From NCBI GenBank assembly GCA_023421875.1, contig JAEZSM010000162.1:1-22475 (forward strand): DNA of 22,475 bases, written 5' to 3'. The notes beneath the pieces are model-generated. The model was given only the letters and a program-made list of their open reading frames with translations, did not search any database and had not been told where the DNA came from. Shown here piece after piece: positions 1 through 6,795 of this stretch. The translations under genes and the position numbers were made by a program. The first letter of the stretch is position 1; the number at the start of each line of letters is the position of its first letter. This stretch comes from Spirochaetota bacterium. Its GTDB lineage: Bacteria; Spirochaetota; Spirochaetia; Treponematales; Rectinemataceae.

Positions 1-2
1 TT

Positions 3-518
3 TTTGCGGGAGCCATGAAGGACATCAGGAGGGCGCTGCTCCTGGGAGAGAAAACCTACGGGAAGGGCTCGGTTCAGCAGGTCTTTCCCCTGTCCTCCAC
101 GGGCTTCAAGCTGACTATGGCGCGCTACTATACTCCTTCGGGGGTCAATATCGACAAGGCCGGCATAGAGCCCGACATTCTCGTGCCCGACCTCAGCTTT
201 ACCGACGAACAGCTGGAGAGTCTGGAAAAACTCTATGCCTCCGGCCTGGTAAGGCAGTTCGCCGAAGACAATCCTGCGGCCAGCGTTCTGGAGCGCAAGG
301 TCAGGACAGGCGAGATACTCCAGATGGGTTTCGATCTGCCCTTCGATTTTGTGGACCGCCTGCTCAGAGACGAACTGGAACGCACAAAGACTGCGCCGGT
401 TTTCGACCTGGAATTCGATACCCAGCTCAATAAGGCTATCGACACAATTCTGAGCGATGACTTCGGCGAACAGCTGCAAAACAGCAGGACCCTGAGCCAG
501 ACTTTGGCAGCCAAGTAG
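3..518 (+). CDS. C-terminal processing peptidase (S41, CtpA/Prc type), 3' part only
   Basis: The reading frame is open from the left edge of the window (codons from position 3), so the start, signal peptide, PDZ domain and the catalytic Ser motif lie outside. The first visible residues FAGAMKD, then LLLGEKTYGKGSVQQ, match the S41 protease core. In this family the GEKTxGKGSVQ segment follows the catalytic Ser by about two dozen residues and carries the catalytic Lys. TPSGVNIDKAGIEPDI is the usual family motif that follows. The remaining ~100 residues are the charged C-terminal region seen in CtpA proteins. These proteases act in the periplasm or at the membrane on protein C-termini. It ends in TAG 7 nt before rsmE on the same strand, so co-transcription is likely. 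An internal ATG at 15 is not the real start. The family is secure; the substrate is unknown. Confidence 0.9.
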   Translation, partial: FAGAMKDIRRALLLGEKTYGKGSVQQVFPLSSTGFKLTMARYYTPSGVNIDKAGIEPDILVPDLSFTDEQLESLEKLYASGLVRQFAEDNPAASVLERKVRTGEILQMGFDLPFDFVDRLLRDELERTKTAPVFDLEFDTQLNKAIDTILSDDFGEQLQNSRTLSQTLAAK

Positions 519-525
519 AATCTCC

Positions 526-1374
526 ATGAAGCGGCTTCTGCTTCCGGGGGACCTCAAGGGTCTTCGGCGCCATCTCCTCGATCGCGAAACCTCCTTTCAT
601 ATTCTCAGGGTTCTGAGGCTGCGCCGGGGGACTGTGGTGGATGCGATGGACGAGGCGGGCAACCGCTTTTCTGCTACCTTGTCGGGGGTAAACGAGGGAA
701 GGGCAATACTCGACCTGGACACTGCTCCTGTCGAAACTATAGGGGCTGAACCCGCGGCCGCCGCGGCCGCGGCCGCCGCGGCCCCGGGCCACCGGGAATC
801 CATGGCGGGATATCCTGTAGCCTTGCCTCGAATCGCCCTGGTCCAGGGCTTGCCCAAGGGCCAAAAGATGGACCTTATCGTTCGCCAGGCGGTGGAAACC
901 GGAGTCGAGCTCATTCTGCCGCTGCAGTCCAGGTACTCGGTGGTAAGGGAGCTTGGCAGGGAGGGCGGCGGAGGGGCATCCCGAAGGGAGCGAATTTTAA
1001 GGGAGGCACTCCAGCAGTCGGGCTCCCTTGTGCGATCCAGGATTGCGCCAATCTGCTCGCCGGAAGCGTTGGGAGACCGGCTTGCCGCAGAGGGGTTTTC
1101 GCCTGAAACCAGCCTCTATCTTATGTTCCACGAGATGGATAGTGCACAACGCAGTCTCCATGAACACTGTGCCGACGCTCCACTGTCGGCGGTGATTCTC
1201 GTAGGTCCTGAGGGTGGTTTTTCGCCTGAGGAAACCCAGCGTTTTATTGGGCTCGGATTCAAGTCGACCCACATTCCCGGTTCCATTCTCCGTACCGAAA
1301 CCGCGGCGCTGTTCGCTGTTGCCGCCGTGAAGACGCTTCTTATGGAAAAAAATCTATGGACACTATCGAAATAA
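526..1374 (+). CDS. rsmE: 16S rRNA (uracil1498-N3)-methyltransferase RsmE
   Basis: The 282-residue product belongs to the RsmE SPOUT family, which uses S-adenosylmethionine to methylate U1498 of 16S rRNA in the assembled small subunit. The N-terminal part (about 1-70) is the PUA-like domain, with the typical HILRVLRLRRGT stretch. The C-terminal SPOUT knot shows VGPEGGFSPEE (about 226-236) and RTETAALFAVAAVK (about 256-269), the signature cofactor-binding loops. It is longer than the usual ~240-250 residues because of an inter-domain linker that includes ten consecutive Ala (77-86), encoded by a tandem 15-bp repeat. The ATG at 526 has no clear Shine-Dalgarno but follows the protease stop closely, so translational coupling is possible. 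Its last 19 bases overlap the next gene. Confidence 0.95.
   Translation: MKRLLLPGDLKGLRRHLLDRETSFHILRVLRLRRGTVVDAMDEAGNRFSATLSGVNEGRAILDLDTAPVETIGAEPAAAAAAAAAAPGHRESMAGYPVALPRIALVQGLPKGQKMDLIVRQAVETGVELILPLQSRYSVVRELGREGGGGASRRERILREALQQSGSLVRSRIAPICSPEALGDRLAAEGFSPETSLYLMFHEMDSAQRSLHEHCADAPLSAVILVGPEGGFSPEETQRFIGLGFKSTHIPGSILRTETAALFAVAAVKTLLMEKNLWTLSK
752..781 (+). repeat. Two tandem copies of a 15-bp GC-only unit inside rsmE
   Basis: The unit CCGCGGCCGCCGCGG occurs twice back to back (752-766 and 767-781). Because 15 is a multiple of three, the duplication keeps the frame and yields a ten-Ala run in the linker between the PUA-like and SPOUT domains. It is pure G+C and partly self-complementary, so it is both a slippage-prone site and a likely trouble spot for sequencing. 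Confidence 0.9.
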
Positions 1375-2066
1375 AGGGCGTCGATCTGGGAGGGCTGCGA
1401 CTGGACCTGCCGTCGGAGCAGCAACTTGCGGCCCTCTCCCTTGCCTGGGATGACGATGCCAATCATCAGCTATGCTTTGTTGATGTGCCCGGCTATTTCG
1501 CGGCCAAACGATCCGGCGAGTATGCTTCAATGCTACGGAGTGCAGGTCTGGTGCTGAGCAAGTCCGCAGCGCTCTCCACAAGGGCTGCGAAGGCGGCTTC
1601 GGGCTTAATCGCTACAGGTAAAAGTCTTCCGCTGCGTTCGGTGAGTATCGCTGTTCGGCGTAGGGAGTTTTTGAGTTTTTTCGGGGCCCCCGAGGAGACT
1701 CAAAGGCTGAATACTGTCTATAAGCCCTTGTCGGTGCTTTCTATCATTCTTTCGGCATTGGAGGAGCGCGGCGGCTCGGCCTTTCTTATCGGGGGAAGGC
1801 AAGAATGCCTGGCCAGGGCTGAGGCTAACCTCAGGGCAACCTTTCCCGCCCTGCGCATCGTGGGTCGCAGTCCAGGGGATTTCCGCGGAAGGGAAGCCTT
1901 GGTGCTTCAGGCCCTGCAGAAGGCTTCACCCAATCTTGTTCTGCTCGGATCTTTAGTTAAAGGCAAAGAGCTCTGGATACCCCGAATGATGGGTCCCACG
2001 AGGTCGGGAATATTTCTTTATGAATCCTCGATTATCGAGACTTTGGCGGGCTTAGGCCGAAAATAG
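1356..2066 (+). CDS. WecG/TagA/CpsF (GT26)-like protein, probably catalytically altered
   Basis: The 236-residue product resembles the WecG/TagA/CpsF glycosyltransferase family, which adds N-acetylmannosamine-type sugars to lipid-linked acceptors at the inner face of the membrane. The C-terminal half fits best: AFLIGGRQECLARAEANL (about 142-159), LRIVGRSPGDF (166-176) and LVLLGSLVKGKELWIPRM (194-211) correspond to the family blocks for the GGKPG loop, the G-x-F turn and the VGLGxPKQExWI motif. The N-terminal half is poorly conserved. Where active members have an Asn and then a PDG motif with the catalytic Asp, this protein has FVDVPGYF (41-48) and LVLSKS (65-70). It may therefore be inactive or use another chemistry. 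The start at 1356 overlaps the rsmE 3' end, implying co-transcription. No signal peptide is seen. Confidence 0.7.
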   Translation: MDTIEIKGVDLGGLRLDLPSEQQLAALSLAWDDDANHQLCFVDVPGYFAAKRSGEYASMLRSAGLVLSKSAALSTRAAKAASGLIATGKSLPLRSVSIAVRRREFLSFFGAPEETQRLNTVYKPLSVLSIILSALEERGGSAFLIGGRQECLARAEANLRATFPALRIVGRSPGDFRGREALVLQALQKASPNLVLLGSLVKGKELWIPRMMGPTRSGIFLYESSIIETLAGLGRK

Positions 2067-2077
2067 ACAATTGTCTA
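2064..2077. repeat. Perfect 14-bp palindrome, operator-like
   Basis: TAGACAATTGTCTA is a perfect palindrome. It starts on the stop codon of the GT26-like gene and ends 22 bp before the proposed -35 of the downstream activator gene. It has no loop or T-tract, so it is unlikely to be a terminator and more likely a binding site for a dimeric regulator. A second perfect 10-bp palindrome, GAAGCGCTTC (2093-2102), touches the -35 box. Confidence 0.4.
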
Positions 2078-2099
2078 CAGGTTTTCTTAAGAGAAGCGC

Positions 2100-2129
2100 T
2101 TCACTTTTTCGTAAAACAGGCGGGATAAT
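2100..2129 (+). promoter_or_regulatory. Predicted sigma-70-like promoter of the AAA+ activator gene
   Basis: TTCACT (2100-2105), an 18-bp spacer, then GATAAT (2124-2129). The ATG follows 5 nt later, so the transcript would start at or almost at the initiation codon. No good Shine-Dalgarno precedes the ATG. Confidence 0.4.
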
Positions 2130-2134
2130 ACCCT

Positions 2135-3295
2135 ATGCAGTCCATCGCGTACTGGGACCTGGACAGGCTGCGCATTCTCAAGGTGCTCGCGGAGCTGGAA
2201 GCTGTCTTTGAAATCCGCATGGCGGCCACCCTGGAGGAGCTTCGATTTTACGCTTCCGAAAAAGCGGTGTGCGCCATTATTATTGGCCTGCCTCTTTATC
2301 CGAATGAGGGCATAGCCAGTTTCTTCGCCCGCTTCGAAGCTGTCTCCGACCCTCCGGTTTTTGTGTTGGGCGATGCCTGGATCGAGGGGAGCGGCGCTCA
2401 AGCCGCGGCCGCCAGGGGCGGGGCGGGATGTCTGATTGGGTCGGCGGATATAGGGTCGCTGCGGAACAGGCTGGCGGCCGCGGCTACGGAGCACGCCCGC
2501 GGGGCGGACAAAGCCCCGCTGTTTATAGGCAAAAGCCAGGGCATGCGCCAGGTCGAGAGCCTGGTTCGCCGCTATGCCGAATCCCAGCTTCCTGTTTTAA
2601 TACTGGGCGAAACGGGTACGGGCAAGGAACTGGTCGCACGGGCGATCCATACATTATCGTCAAGGAATTCTAAAACAATTGTGGCACTCAATTGCGCCGC
2701 CCTTCCGGAAAACCTGGTTGAAAGCGAACTCTTCGGGGCAGAGAAGGGAGCCTTCACCGACGCCCAGCGCCGGAGCGGTGCCTTGGCCAGGGCTTCCAAG
2801 GGGAGTCTCTTCTTGGACGAAATTGGGAGTATGGCCTTGAGTGTTCAGCCCAAGCTTCTTCGCGCCCTTGAGAGCGGGGAGTATTGGAGGCTCGGCGGCG
2901 ACAAGCCGGAGCGATCCGATTTCAGGCTCATCTGCGCCACCGGAGAAGACCTGAAAACCGCCATTGAAAAAGGCTTGTTCAGGCGAGATCTTTTCTATCG
3001 GATCTCCGATCTTCCCATTTGGATTCCCCCATTACGGGACAGGCTCGAAGATATTCCCGAACTAGCCGAACATTTCTGTCTCAAGGCTTCGAAAGGATTC
3101 TGCGAACTGAGTCAGGCAGCCCTTGGCAAGCTTATGGAGTACTCTTGGCCGGGGAATGTGCGTGAACTCAAATCGGTCGTCAACAGAGCCTGCGCCATTA
3201 CGGGCCACGGCACGCTGGAGCCGGAGAATATTATTTTTATTTTTGCCGAGGTCGCTGCATCCCTGCCGTTTTCGAGCCCAGGGCAAAGGCTTTGA
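2135..3295 (+). CDS. Sigma-54 activator-type AAA+ protein with pseudo-receiver and no DNA-binding domain
   Basis: The 386-residue protein has a bacterial enhancer-binding-protein core: Walker A GETGTGKE (158-165), the sigma-54 contact loop as GAFTDA (205-210) rather than GAFTGA, Walker B SLFLDE (224-229), the arginine-finger region FRRDLFYR (282-289) and SWPGNVRE (337-344). Residues 1-118 resemble a response-regulator receiver in layout but lack the phospho-acceptor Asp: the beta3 end reads AIIIGLPLYP. After the AAA+ lid only about 25 residues remain, with no Fis-type helix-turn-helix. Family members end around 440-480 residues. It would activate RNA polymerase-sigma54 from solution, as known for H. 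pylori FlgR, or act through a partner. Its last 59 bp overlap the oppositely transcribed trmJ-like gene, which suggests the DNA-binding domain was lost by a deletion. Confidence 0.88.
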   Translation: MQSIAYWDLDRLRILKVLAELEAVFEIRMAATLEELRFYASEKAVCAIIIGLPLYPNEGIASFFARFEAVSDPPVFVLGDAWIEGSGAQAAAARGGAGCLIGSADIGSLRNRLAAAATEHARGADKAPLFIGKSQGMRQVESLVRRYAESQLPVLILGETGTGKELVARAIHTLSSRNSKTIVALNCAALPENLVESELFGAEKGAFTDAQRRSGALARASKGSLFLDEIGSMALSVQPKLLRALESGEYWRLGGDKPERSDFRLICATGEDLKTAIEKGLFRRDLFYRISDLPIWIPPLRDRLEDIPELAEHFCLKASKGFCELSQAALGKLMEYSWPGNVRELKSVVNRACAITGHGTLEPENIIFIFAEVAASLPFSSPGQRL

Positions 3296-4064
3296 AAAAA
3301 GATTTTTGTAGATACTCCAGCTCGGACTTCCTTAAGCCCGCCCGTTCGCAGAGGTCGCGCAGGAAATTGCGCAGATAGCTTTCATCGCTCTGCCTGAAAG
3401 CTCCCCGTTGGGCAAATGCGCTGATTATCCCGTCGACTTTTAGTTCTATGCTTTCACGGGAAAGGGCACTGTGTTCATCCTGCCGGCACAGTGATTCCTG
3501 CGTGAGCGTTTCGACCCTGAGGCTTTCGATCTCGATAGTGCTGGTGAAGAGCTCGTAGCAGGCTATTTGCACTGCCTGCGCCACATTGAGTGAGGGAAAG
3601 CTGTCGGAACTGGGAATGTAAACCGAAAGACTGCAGAGCGCGAGTTCCCGGTCGGACAATCCGTCCCGCTCATTGCCGAATACCAGAGCTAAGGGTTCTT
3701 CACGGTTCAAGAAAGGAAGATCTGGAACCGGAAAGCCGGCGGCTGCCCTGGCGAAATCGCTGACTGAAATGCTTAGTGTCTTGCGTCGTGTTCCGGTTCG
3801 TCTGCTGAAGCCTGCGGACAATGAAAAATTCGATAAAGCTTTTTCAAGAGAGGCATAGCGTTGTGCGTTTTCAAAGACATCGGCCGCGTGCACTGCCATG
3901 GTGCGTACCAGGGTTTCGTCATACTCGGGACTATCGGCCAGCAAGAGCCGGGTTAAGCCCATGGTCTTCATGGCTCTGCAGATCGAGCCGAGGTTGCCCG
4001 ATTCCCTGACTCTGCATAACACGACAGCCGCATCGATTCCATGCTGCGTCTTGCACTCGCTCAT
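3237..4064 (-). CDS. trmJ: TrmJ-like tRNA/rRNA 2'-O-methyltransferase (SpoU family)
   Basis: A SPOUT-class methyltransferase of about 275 residues. RESGNLGSICRAM (20-32) is the motif 1 Asn/Arg block, LVFGNERDGLSDREL (127-141) motif 2 and SLNVAQAVQI (158-167) motif 3, in the spacing typical of TrmJ, which 2'-O-methylates position 32 of tRNAs. The long alpha-helical C-terminal extension is also TrmJ-like rather than TrmL- or TrmH-like. I chose the ATG at 4064 over one at 4073: AGGGAG (4080-4075) lies 10 nt before the former but only 1 nt before the latter. The 3' end runs 59 bp into the convergent activator gene, and the last ~15 residues look like a non-conserved tail. Exact substrate specificity is inferred. 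Confidence 0.85.
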   Translation of the reverse strand: MSECKTQHGIDAAVVLCRVRESGNLGSICRAMKTMGLTRLLLADSPEYDETLVRTMAVHAADVFENAQRYASLEKALSNFSLSAGFSRRTGTRRKTLSISVSDFARAAAGFPVPDLPFLNREEPLALVFGNERDGLSDRELALCSLSVYIPSSDSFPSLNVAQAVQIACYELFTSTIEIESLRVETLTQESLCRQDEHSALSRESIELKVDGIISAFAQRGAFRQSDESYLRNFLRDLCERAGLRKSELEYLQKSFFKAFALGSKTAGMQRPRQK

Positions 4065-4107
4065 TGCCGCCATTCTCCCTATTCGCCTTTTCTGAATTTT
4101 TATCGCC

Positions 4108-4136
4108 TTGTCCCGATGATCCCGGCGTCATATAGT
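4108..4136 (+). promoter_or_regulatory. Predicted sigma-70-like promoter of the SDR gene, leaderless layout
   Basis: TTGTCC (4108-4113), a 17-bp spacer and TATAGT (4131-4136). Exactly 6 nt separate the -10 box from the ATG at 4143, so the expected +1 is the A of that ATG. No Shine-Dalgarno lies upstream. Confidence 0.5.
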
Positions 4137-4142
4137 AGTGCC

Positions 4143-5012
4143 ATGATACCTAAGGAGCAAGACCGCGGACCTAGCGAGAAGAAATCCAATATAAGAAGGG
4201 TTTCTGTTTTTTCCGGCCGCAGGGCGCTGATAATCGGCGGAAGCGGGGGCATCGGCCGTGCCCTCAGTATCGAGTTGGCGGCAAGAGGCGCGGAAACTAT
4301 CATCCACGGTAGAAATCCCGTCAAGCTCCAAGCCCTAGTCCAGGAAATCAAGGCTTCGAAAGGGAAGGCTGATGGCATTGTCCTCGATCTAGAAAAACTC
4401 GGCAGCCTCGAAGAACATATCGATTCGCTTCGTAACGCCGGCACCGGGCAGGGCCAGCATTCCGCCGGCCCCAAAAAGCCCGGACGCGGCTTCGATATCC
4501 TCGTCTGCGCCTACGGCCCCTTCGTGCAAAAAAGCTTCGGCGTCCATCGGCCCGCTGATTGGGAAAAAGTCGCGCTGTTAGATCTAGCCCTGCCCGGTGC
4601 CCTCGCCTCGGCGCTCTATCCCGACATGGCGGCTAGCGGATTCGGCCGCATTCTCTTTTTAGGCGGGACCCGTACCGACGGCATTCACGGTTACCGATCC
4701 AATGCGGCCTATGCGGCCGCCAAGACCGGACTCGGTGTAGTGGCAAAATCGATAGCCCTCGAGGGTGCGGCGCATAACGTAGCGGCCCTCGTGGCCTGCC
4801 CTGGCCTGGTAGAGACCGAGTACTTAGGCAATGATCAAAAGCAGGCCTTGCTGGCTGCCGCCCCCGACGGCAGACTCATCCAGCCGGCCATGGTGGCCGC
4901 CCTCGCCCTTGACCTTCTGGACTGTGATCCCTGCCCTTCTTCGGGCGCCATCGTTTCCCTGGACGCAGGCTTTTCGCCCTGTGGGTTTGACAAGCCCGGT
5001 GCCCGGCGATAG
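4143..5012 (+). CDS. Short-chain dehydrogenase/reductase (SDR) of unknown substrate
   Basis: A 289-residue Rossmann-fold oxidoreductase. GGSGGIGRA (32-40) is the NAD(P)-binding glycine motif, HGRN (55-58) the cofactor specificity region, CAYGPF (122-127) stands in for the NNAG motif, YAAAK (190-194) is the catalytic Tyr/Lys pair and PGLVETE (220-226) the usual post-catalytic segment. The serine normally about 13 residues before Tyr is not obvious; the stretch reads GGTRTDG, so a Thr may replace it. A low-complexity insert (about 100-116) precedes beta4. The frame is open back to 4041, but the promoter position makes ATG 4143 most likely. The first ~20 residues are non-conserved. It begins a same-strand run with the STAS, ybjN-like and pspA genes. 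Substrate cannot be inferred. Confidence 0.85.
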   Translation: MIPKEQDRGPSEKKSNIRRVSVFSGRRALIIGGSGGIGRALSIELAARGAETIIHGRNPVKLQALVQEIKASKGKADGIVLDLEKLGSLEEHIDSLRNAGTGQGQHSAGPKKPGRGFDILVCAYGPFVQKSFGVHRPADWEKVALLDLALPGALASALYPDMAASGFGRILFLGGTRTDGIHGYRSNAAYAAAKTGLGVVAKSIALEGAAHNVAALVACPGLVETEYLGNDQKQALLAAAPDGRLIQPAMVAALALDLLDCDPCPSSGAIVSLDAGFSPCGFDKPGARR

Positions 5013-5021
5013 GATTGGCCC

Positions 5022-5573
5022 ATGCCCTCACGCCTGATCGCCCGAGCCTCCGCTTCTCCAGACAAAAAATCCGCTTCCGCCCTTGCCGAGTTGGAGATCG
5101 AAAGCCTGGCCGAGCTTCCCGGCGCCTTGGTCTGCCGCCCTGGGGGAAATATCGGCGCCGAAAGGGTTGTGGCGCTGCATGATGCCATTGTTACGGCTTT
5201 AAGCGAAAAGAAATCGATCCTCGTGTTCGACTTGGCGCGGACAGAAGACCTGGACTCCGCTGGTGTAGGCCTCCTGGTAGCCCTGCAAAAACTCCTGAGG
5301 GAGCGGTCGGGCGACCTGATCCTTGTCGGCATGAGACCAAAGCTGCTCCGGGTCCTGGAAACTCTCGGATTCGGGGAATTTTTCTCCTTTTCGCTGGATC
5401 GGCGCCATGCGCTTGAGTATATTCAAGGGATGAAACGCGACATCTTTCCGATCTCGGCTCCCTGCCCGGCCTGTTCTGCGCCCTTGGGGTTGCAGGGTCC
5501 CGGAAGGAGCCGTTGTCGGGCCTGCCAGGCAGTGCTGACGGTTCTGGCCGACGGCAGCGTGGAACTGGGCTGA
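5022..5573 (+). CDS. STAS-domain protein with C-terminal zinc ribbon
   Basis: The 183-residue protein has a STAS (anti-sigma-factor-antagonist-like) domain at about 22-135. VFDLARTEDLDSAGVGLLVALQKLL (68-92) matches the conserved strand, loop and helix whose Ser (here Ser79) is phosphorylated in SpoIIAA-type proteins, and LVGMRPKLLRVLETLGF (101-117) is the following strand-helix. The last ~40 residues carry CPAC (148-151) and CRAC (165-168), a CxxC-x13-CxxC zinc-ribbon knuckle. The combination suggests a partner-switching regulator with an added protein- or nucleic-acid-contacting module. No RsbW-like kinase or sigma factor gene is adjacent. The start at 5022 has AGGA about 8 nt upstream, 9 nt after the SDR stop, so it is probably in one operon with it. 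Function beyond the domains is unknown. Confidence 0.8.
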   Translation: MPSRLIARASASPDKKSASALAELEIESLAELPGALVCRPGGNIGAERVVALHDAIVTALSEKKSILVFDLARTEDLDSAGVGLLVALQKLLRERSGDLILVGMRPKLLRVLETLGFGEFFSFSLDRRHALEYIQGMKRDIFPISAPCPACSAPLGLQGPGRSRCRACQAVLTVLADGSVELG

Positions 5574-5639
5574 ACGGCGGTGAAGCTTACCGCCAGGCTT
5601 CGTCAGTCAATATCTGCGAACCCCCGAGGAGGAAAAAAT

Positions 5640-6035
5640 ATGGAAACTTTATCCAAGGTTGAAAGCTATCTTATCGACCTGGGCATTTCGTACCAGGAGC
5701 TTTCCAAAGGCGCCTGGCTTATCGAGGACGAATCGAAAGGCATGCCAAAAATGGTTGTGAGCCATGTGGATCCCATCGTCATCGTCCGGGCCGATGTCCT
5801 GCCCGTCCCCGACAGTAATAGGGAAGAGCTTTTCGCCACCCTGCTCAAGCTCAATGGCAACGATTTTCTCCACGGCGCCTACGCCATAGATGGCAACGAT
5901 ATCGTAGCGCTGGATACGCTGGAATACGACACGATGGACAAGAACGAATTCAGGGCCTCGCTGGAATCCATGGCTTTTGCGCTGAGTCAGCATTACCCCC
6001 TGCTTTCGAAGTTCCTGGCCAAGAAGGAGGACTGA
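5640..6035 (+). CDS. YbjN-like small protein (secretion-chaperone-like fold)
   Basis: A 131-residue acidic protein resembling YbjN / type III-secretion-chaperone-like proteins: an N-terminal helix (METLSKVESYLIDLG), a two-layer beta region around IVIVRADVLPVPD, a LLKLNGNDFLHGAYAIDGNDIV block (positions about 73-95) and a C-terminal helix ending SQHYPLLSKFLAKKED. I chose the ATG at 5640, not an in-frame GTG at 5580, because a strong AGGAGG (5626-5633 region) lies 7 nt upstream. It ends 3 nt before the pspA gene, and pspA's ribosome-binding site lies inside its last codons, so the two are translationally coupled. This arrangement suggests it assists or modulates the PspA protein. Family assignment is by overall pattern and is moderately sure. 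Confidence 0.65.
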   Translation: METLSKVESYLIDLGISYQELSKGAWLIEDESKGMPKMVVSHVDPIVIVRADVLPVPDSNREELFATLLKLNGNDFLHGAYAIDGNDIVALDTLEYDTMDKNEFRASLESMAFALSQHYPLLSKFLAKKED

Positions 6036-6038
6036 TAT

Positions 6039-6767
6039 ATGGGTATCTTCGACAGACTCAAGACCGTCATCTCGTCCAACATGAACGATCTCATCTCCAA
6101 GGCCGAGAATCCGGAGAAAATGCTCAACCAGATGATCATCGAGATGAACGAGCAACTGATCGATTCCAAAAAAGCCGTTGCCATGGCCATAGCCGACGAG
6201 AAGCGCCTCGAGCGGGAGGTCACGGAAAATCGTGCCAAGGCAGAAGAATGGGAGAAAAAAGCCATGCTCGCCGTCAGGGCGGGTAGGGACGACCTGGCCA
6301 AGGAAGCCCTGGTGCGCAAGCAGGAGCACGAGAGCTATGTCGGCCAGCTGGGCACCCAGTGGCAAGCCCAGAAGGAGTCGGTGGAAAAGCTCTAGGAATC
6401 CCTGCGGGGCCTTCAGACGAAGATCGAGGAAGCCTCCCGCAAGAAGAACATACTCATAGCCAGGGCCAAACGCGCCGAAGCCCAGGAAAAGATCAACAAG
6501 ACCATGTCCTCCCTCCAGGGCAGCAAGAGTGCCTTCGACACCTTCGACCGCATGGCCAAGAAGATCGACGAGTTGGAAGCCCGCGCCGAAGCCCAAAAGG
6601 AGCTGGAAGACGTGTCCACTGGCGCTAGCCTGGACAAGCAGTTCGCCGCCCTCGAGTCCTCCCCCGCCGCGGCGGACGCCCTGCTGGAAGACCTGAAGCG
6701 CAAGATGCTCACCGCTGACGCCGGAAACGGAGAAGCCTCCGGCGGCGCCGCCGGCAGTTCCTCCTAA
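6039..6767 (+). pseudogene. pspA: PspA/IM30-family gene interrupted by one in-frame TAG
   Basis: The frame encodes a PspA/IM30 (ESCRT-III-like) envelope-stress coiled-coil protein: MGIFDRLKTVISSNMNDLISKAENPEKML at the N-terminus, then long charged helices with VRAGRDDLAKEALVRKQE (about 80-97). A TAG at 6393-6395 (codon 119) stops it after SVEKL. The same frame continues without interruption as ESLRGLQTKIEEASRKKN and ARAKRAEAQ to a TAA at 6765, giving 242 codons, the normal family length. No frameshift, only the one codon, separates the halves. The downstream half has an ATG at 6504 without a ribosome-binding site, so restart is unlikely. Explanations are a recent nonsense mutation, a base-call error, or readthrough. 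TAG is the ordinary stop of several neighbours, which argues against genome-wide recoding. AAGGAGG about 9 nt before 6039 supports the start. Full-length PspA coats stressed inner membrane; a 118-residue fragment would lack the last helices. Confidence 0.85.
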
Positions 6768-6795
6768 TCCGCTTGCGGCGCTCTAAGGCGCGCCT

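Noticed and set aside
6393..6395. TAG in pspA as evidence for genome-wide amber recoding (pyrrolysine or reassigned code)
   Set aside because: TAG ends the protease, GT26-like, SDR, pyrC and SGNH genes at positions expected from their families, so it works as a normal stop here.
5649..6596. 315-codon minus-strand frame opposite the YbjN-like and pspA genes
   Set aside because: A shadow frame caused by codon bias of the plus-strand genes; Gly/Leu-rich low-information translation and no ribosome-binding site.
6739..6754. Perfect GC palindrome CCGGCGGCGCCGCCGG near the pspA 3' end, considered as a terminator
   Set aside because: It lies in coding sequence before the stop, and no T-tract follows; it encodes a Gly/Ala-rich tail.
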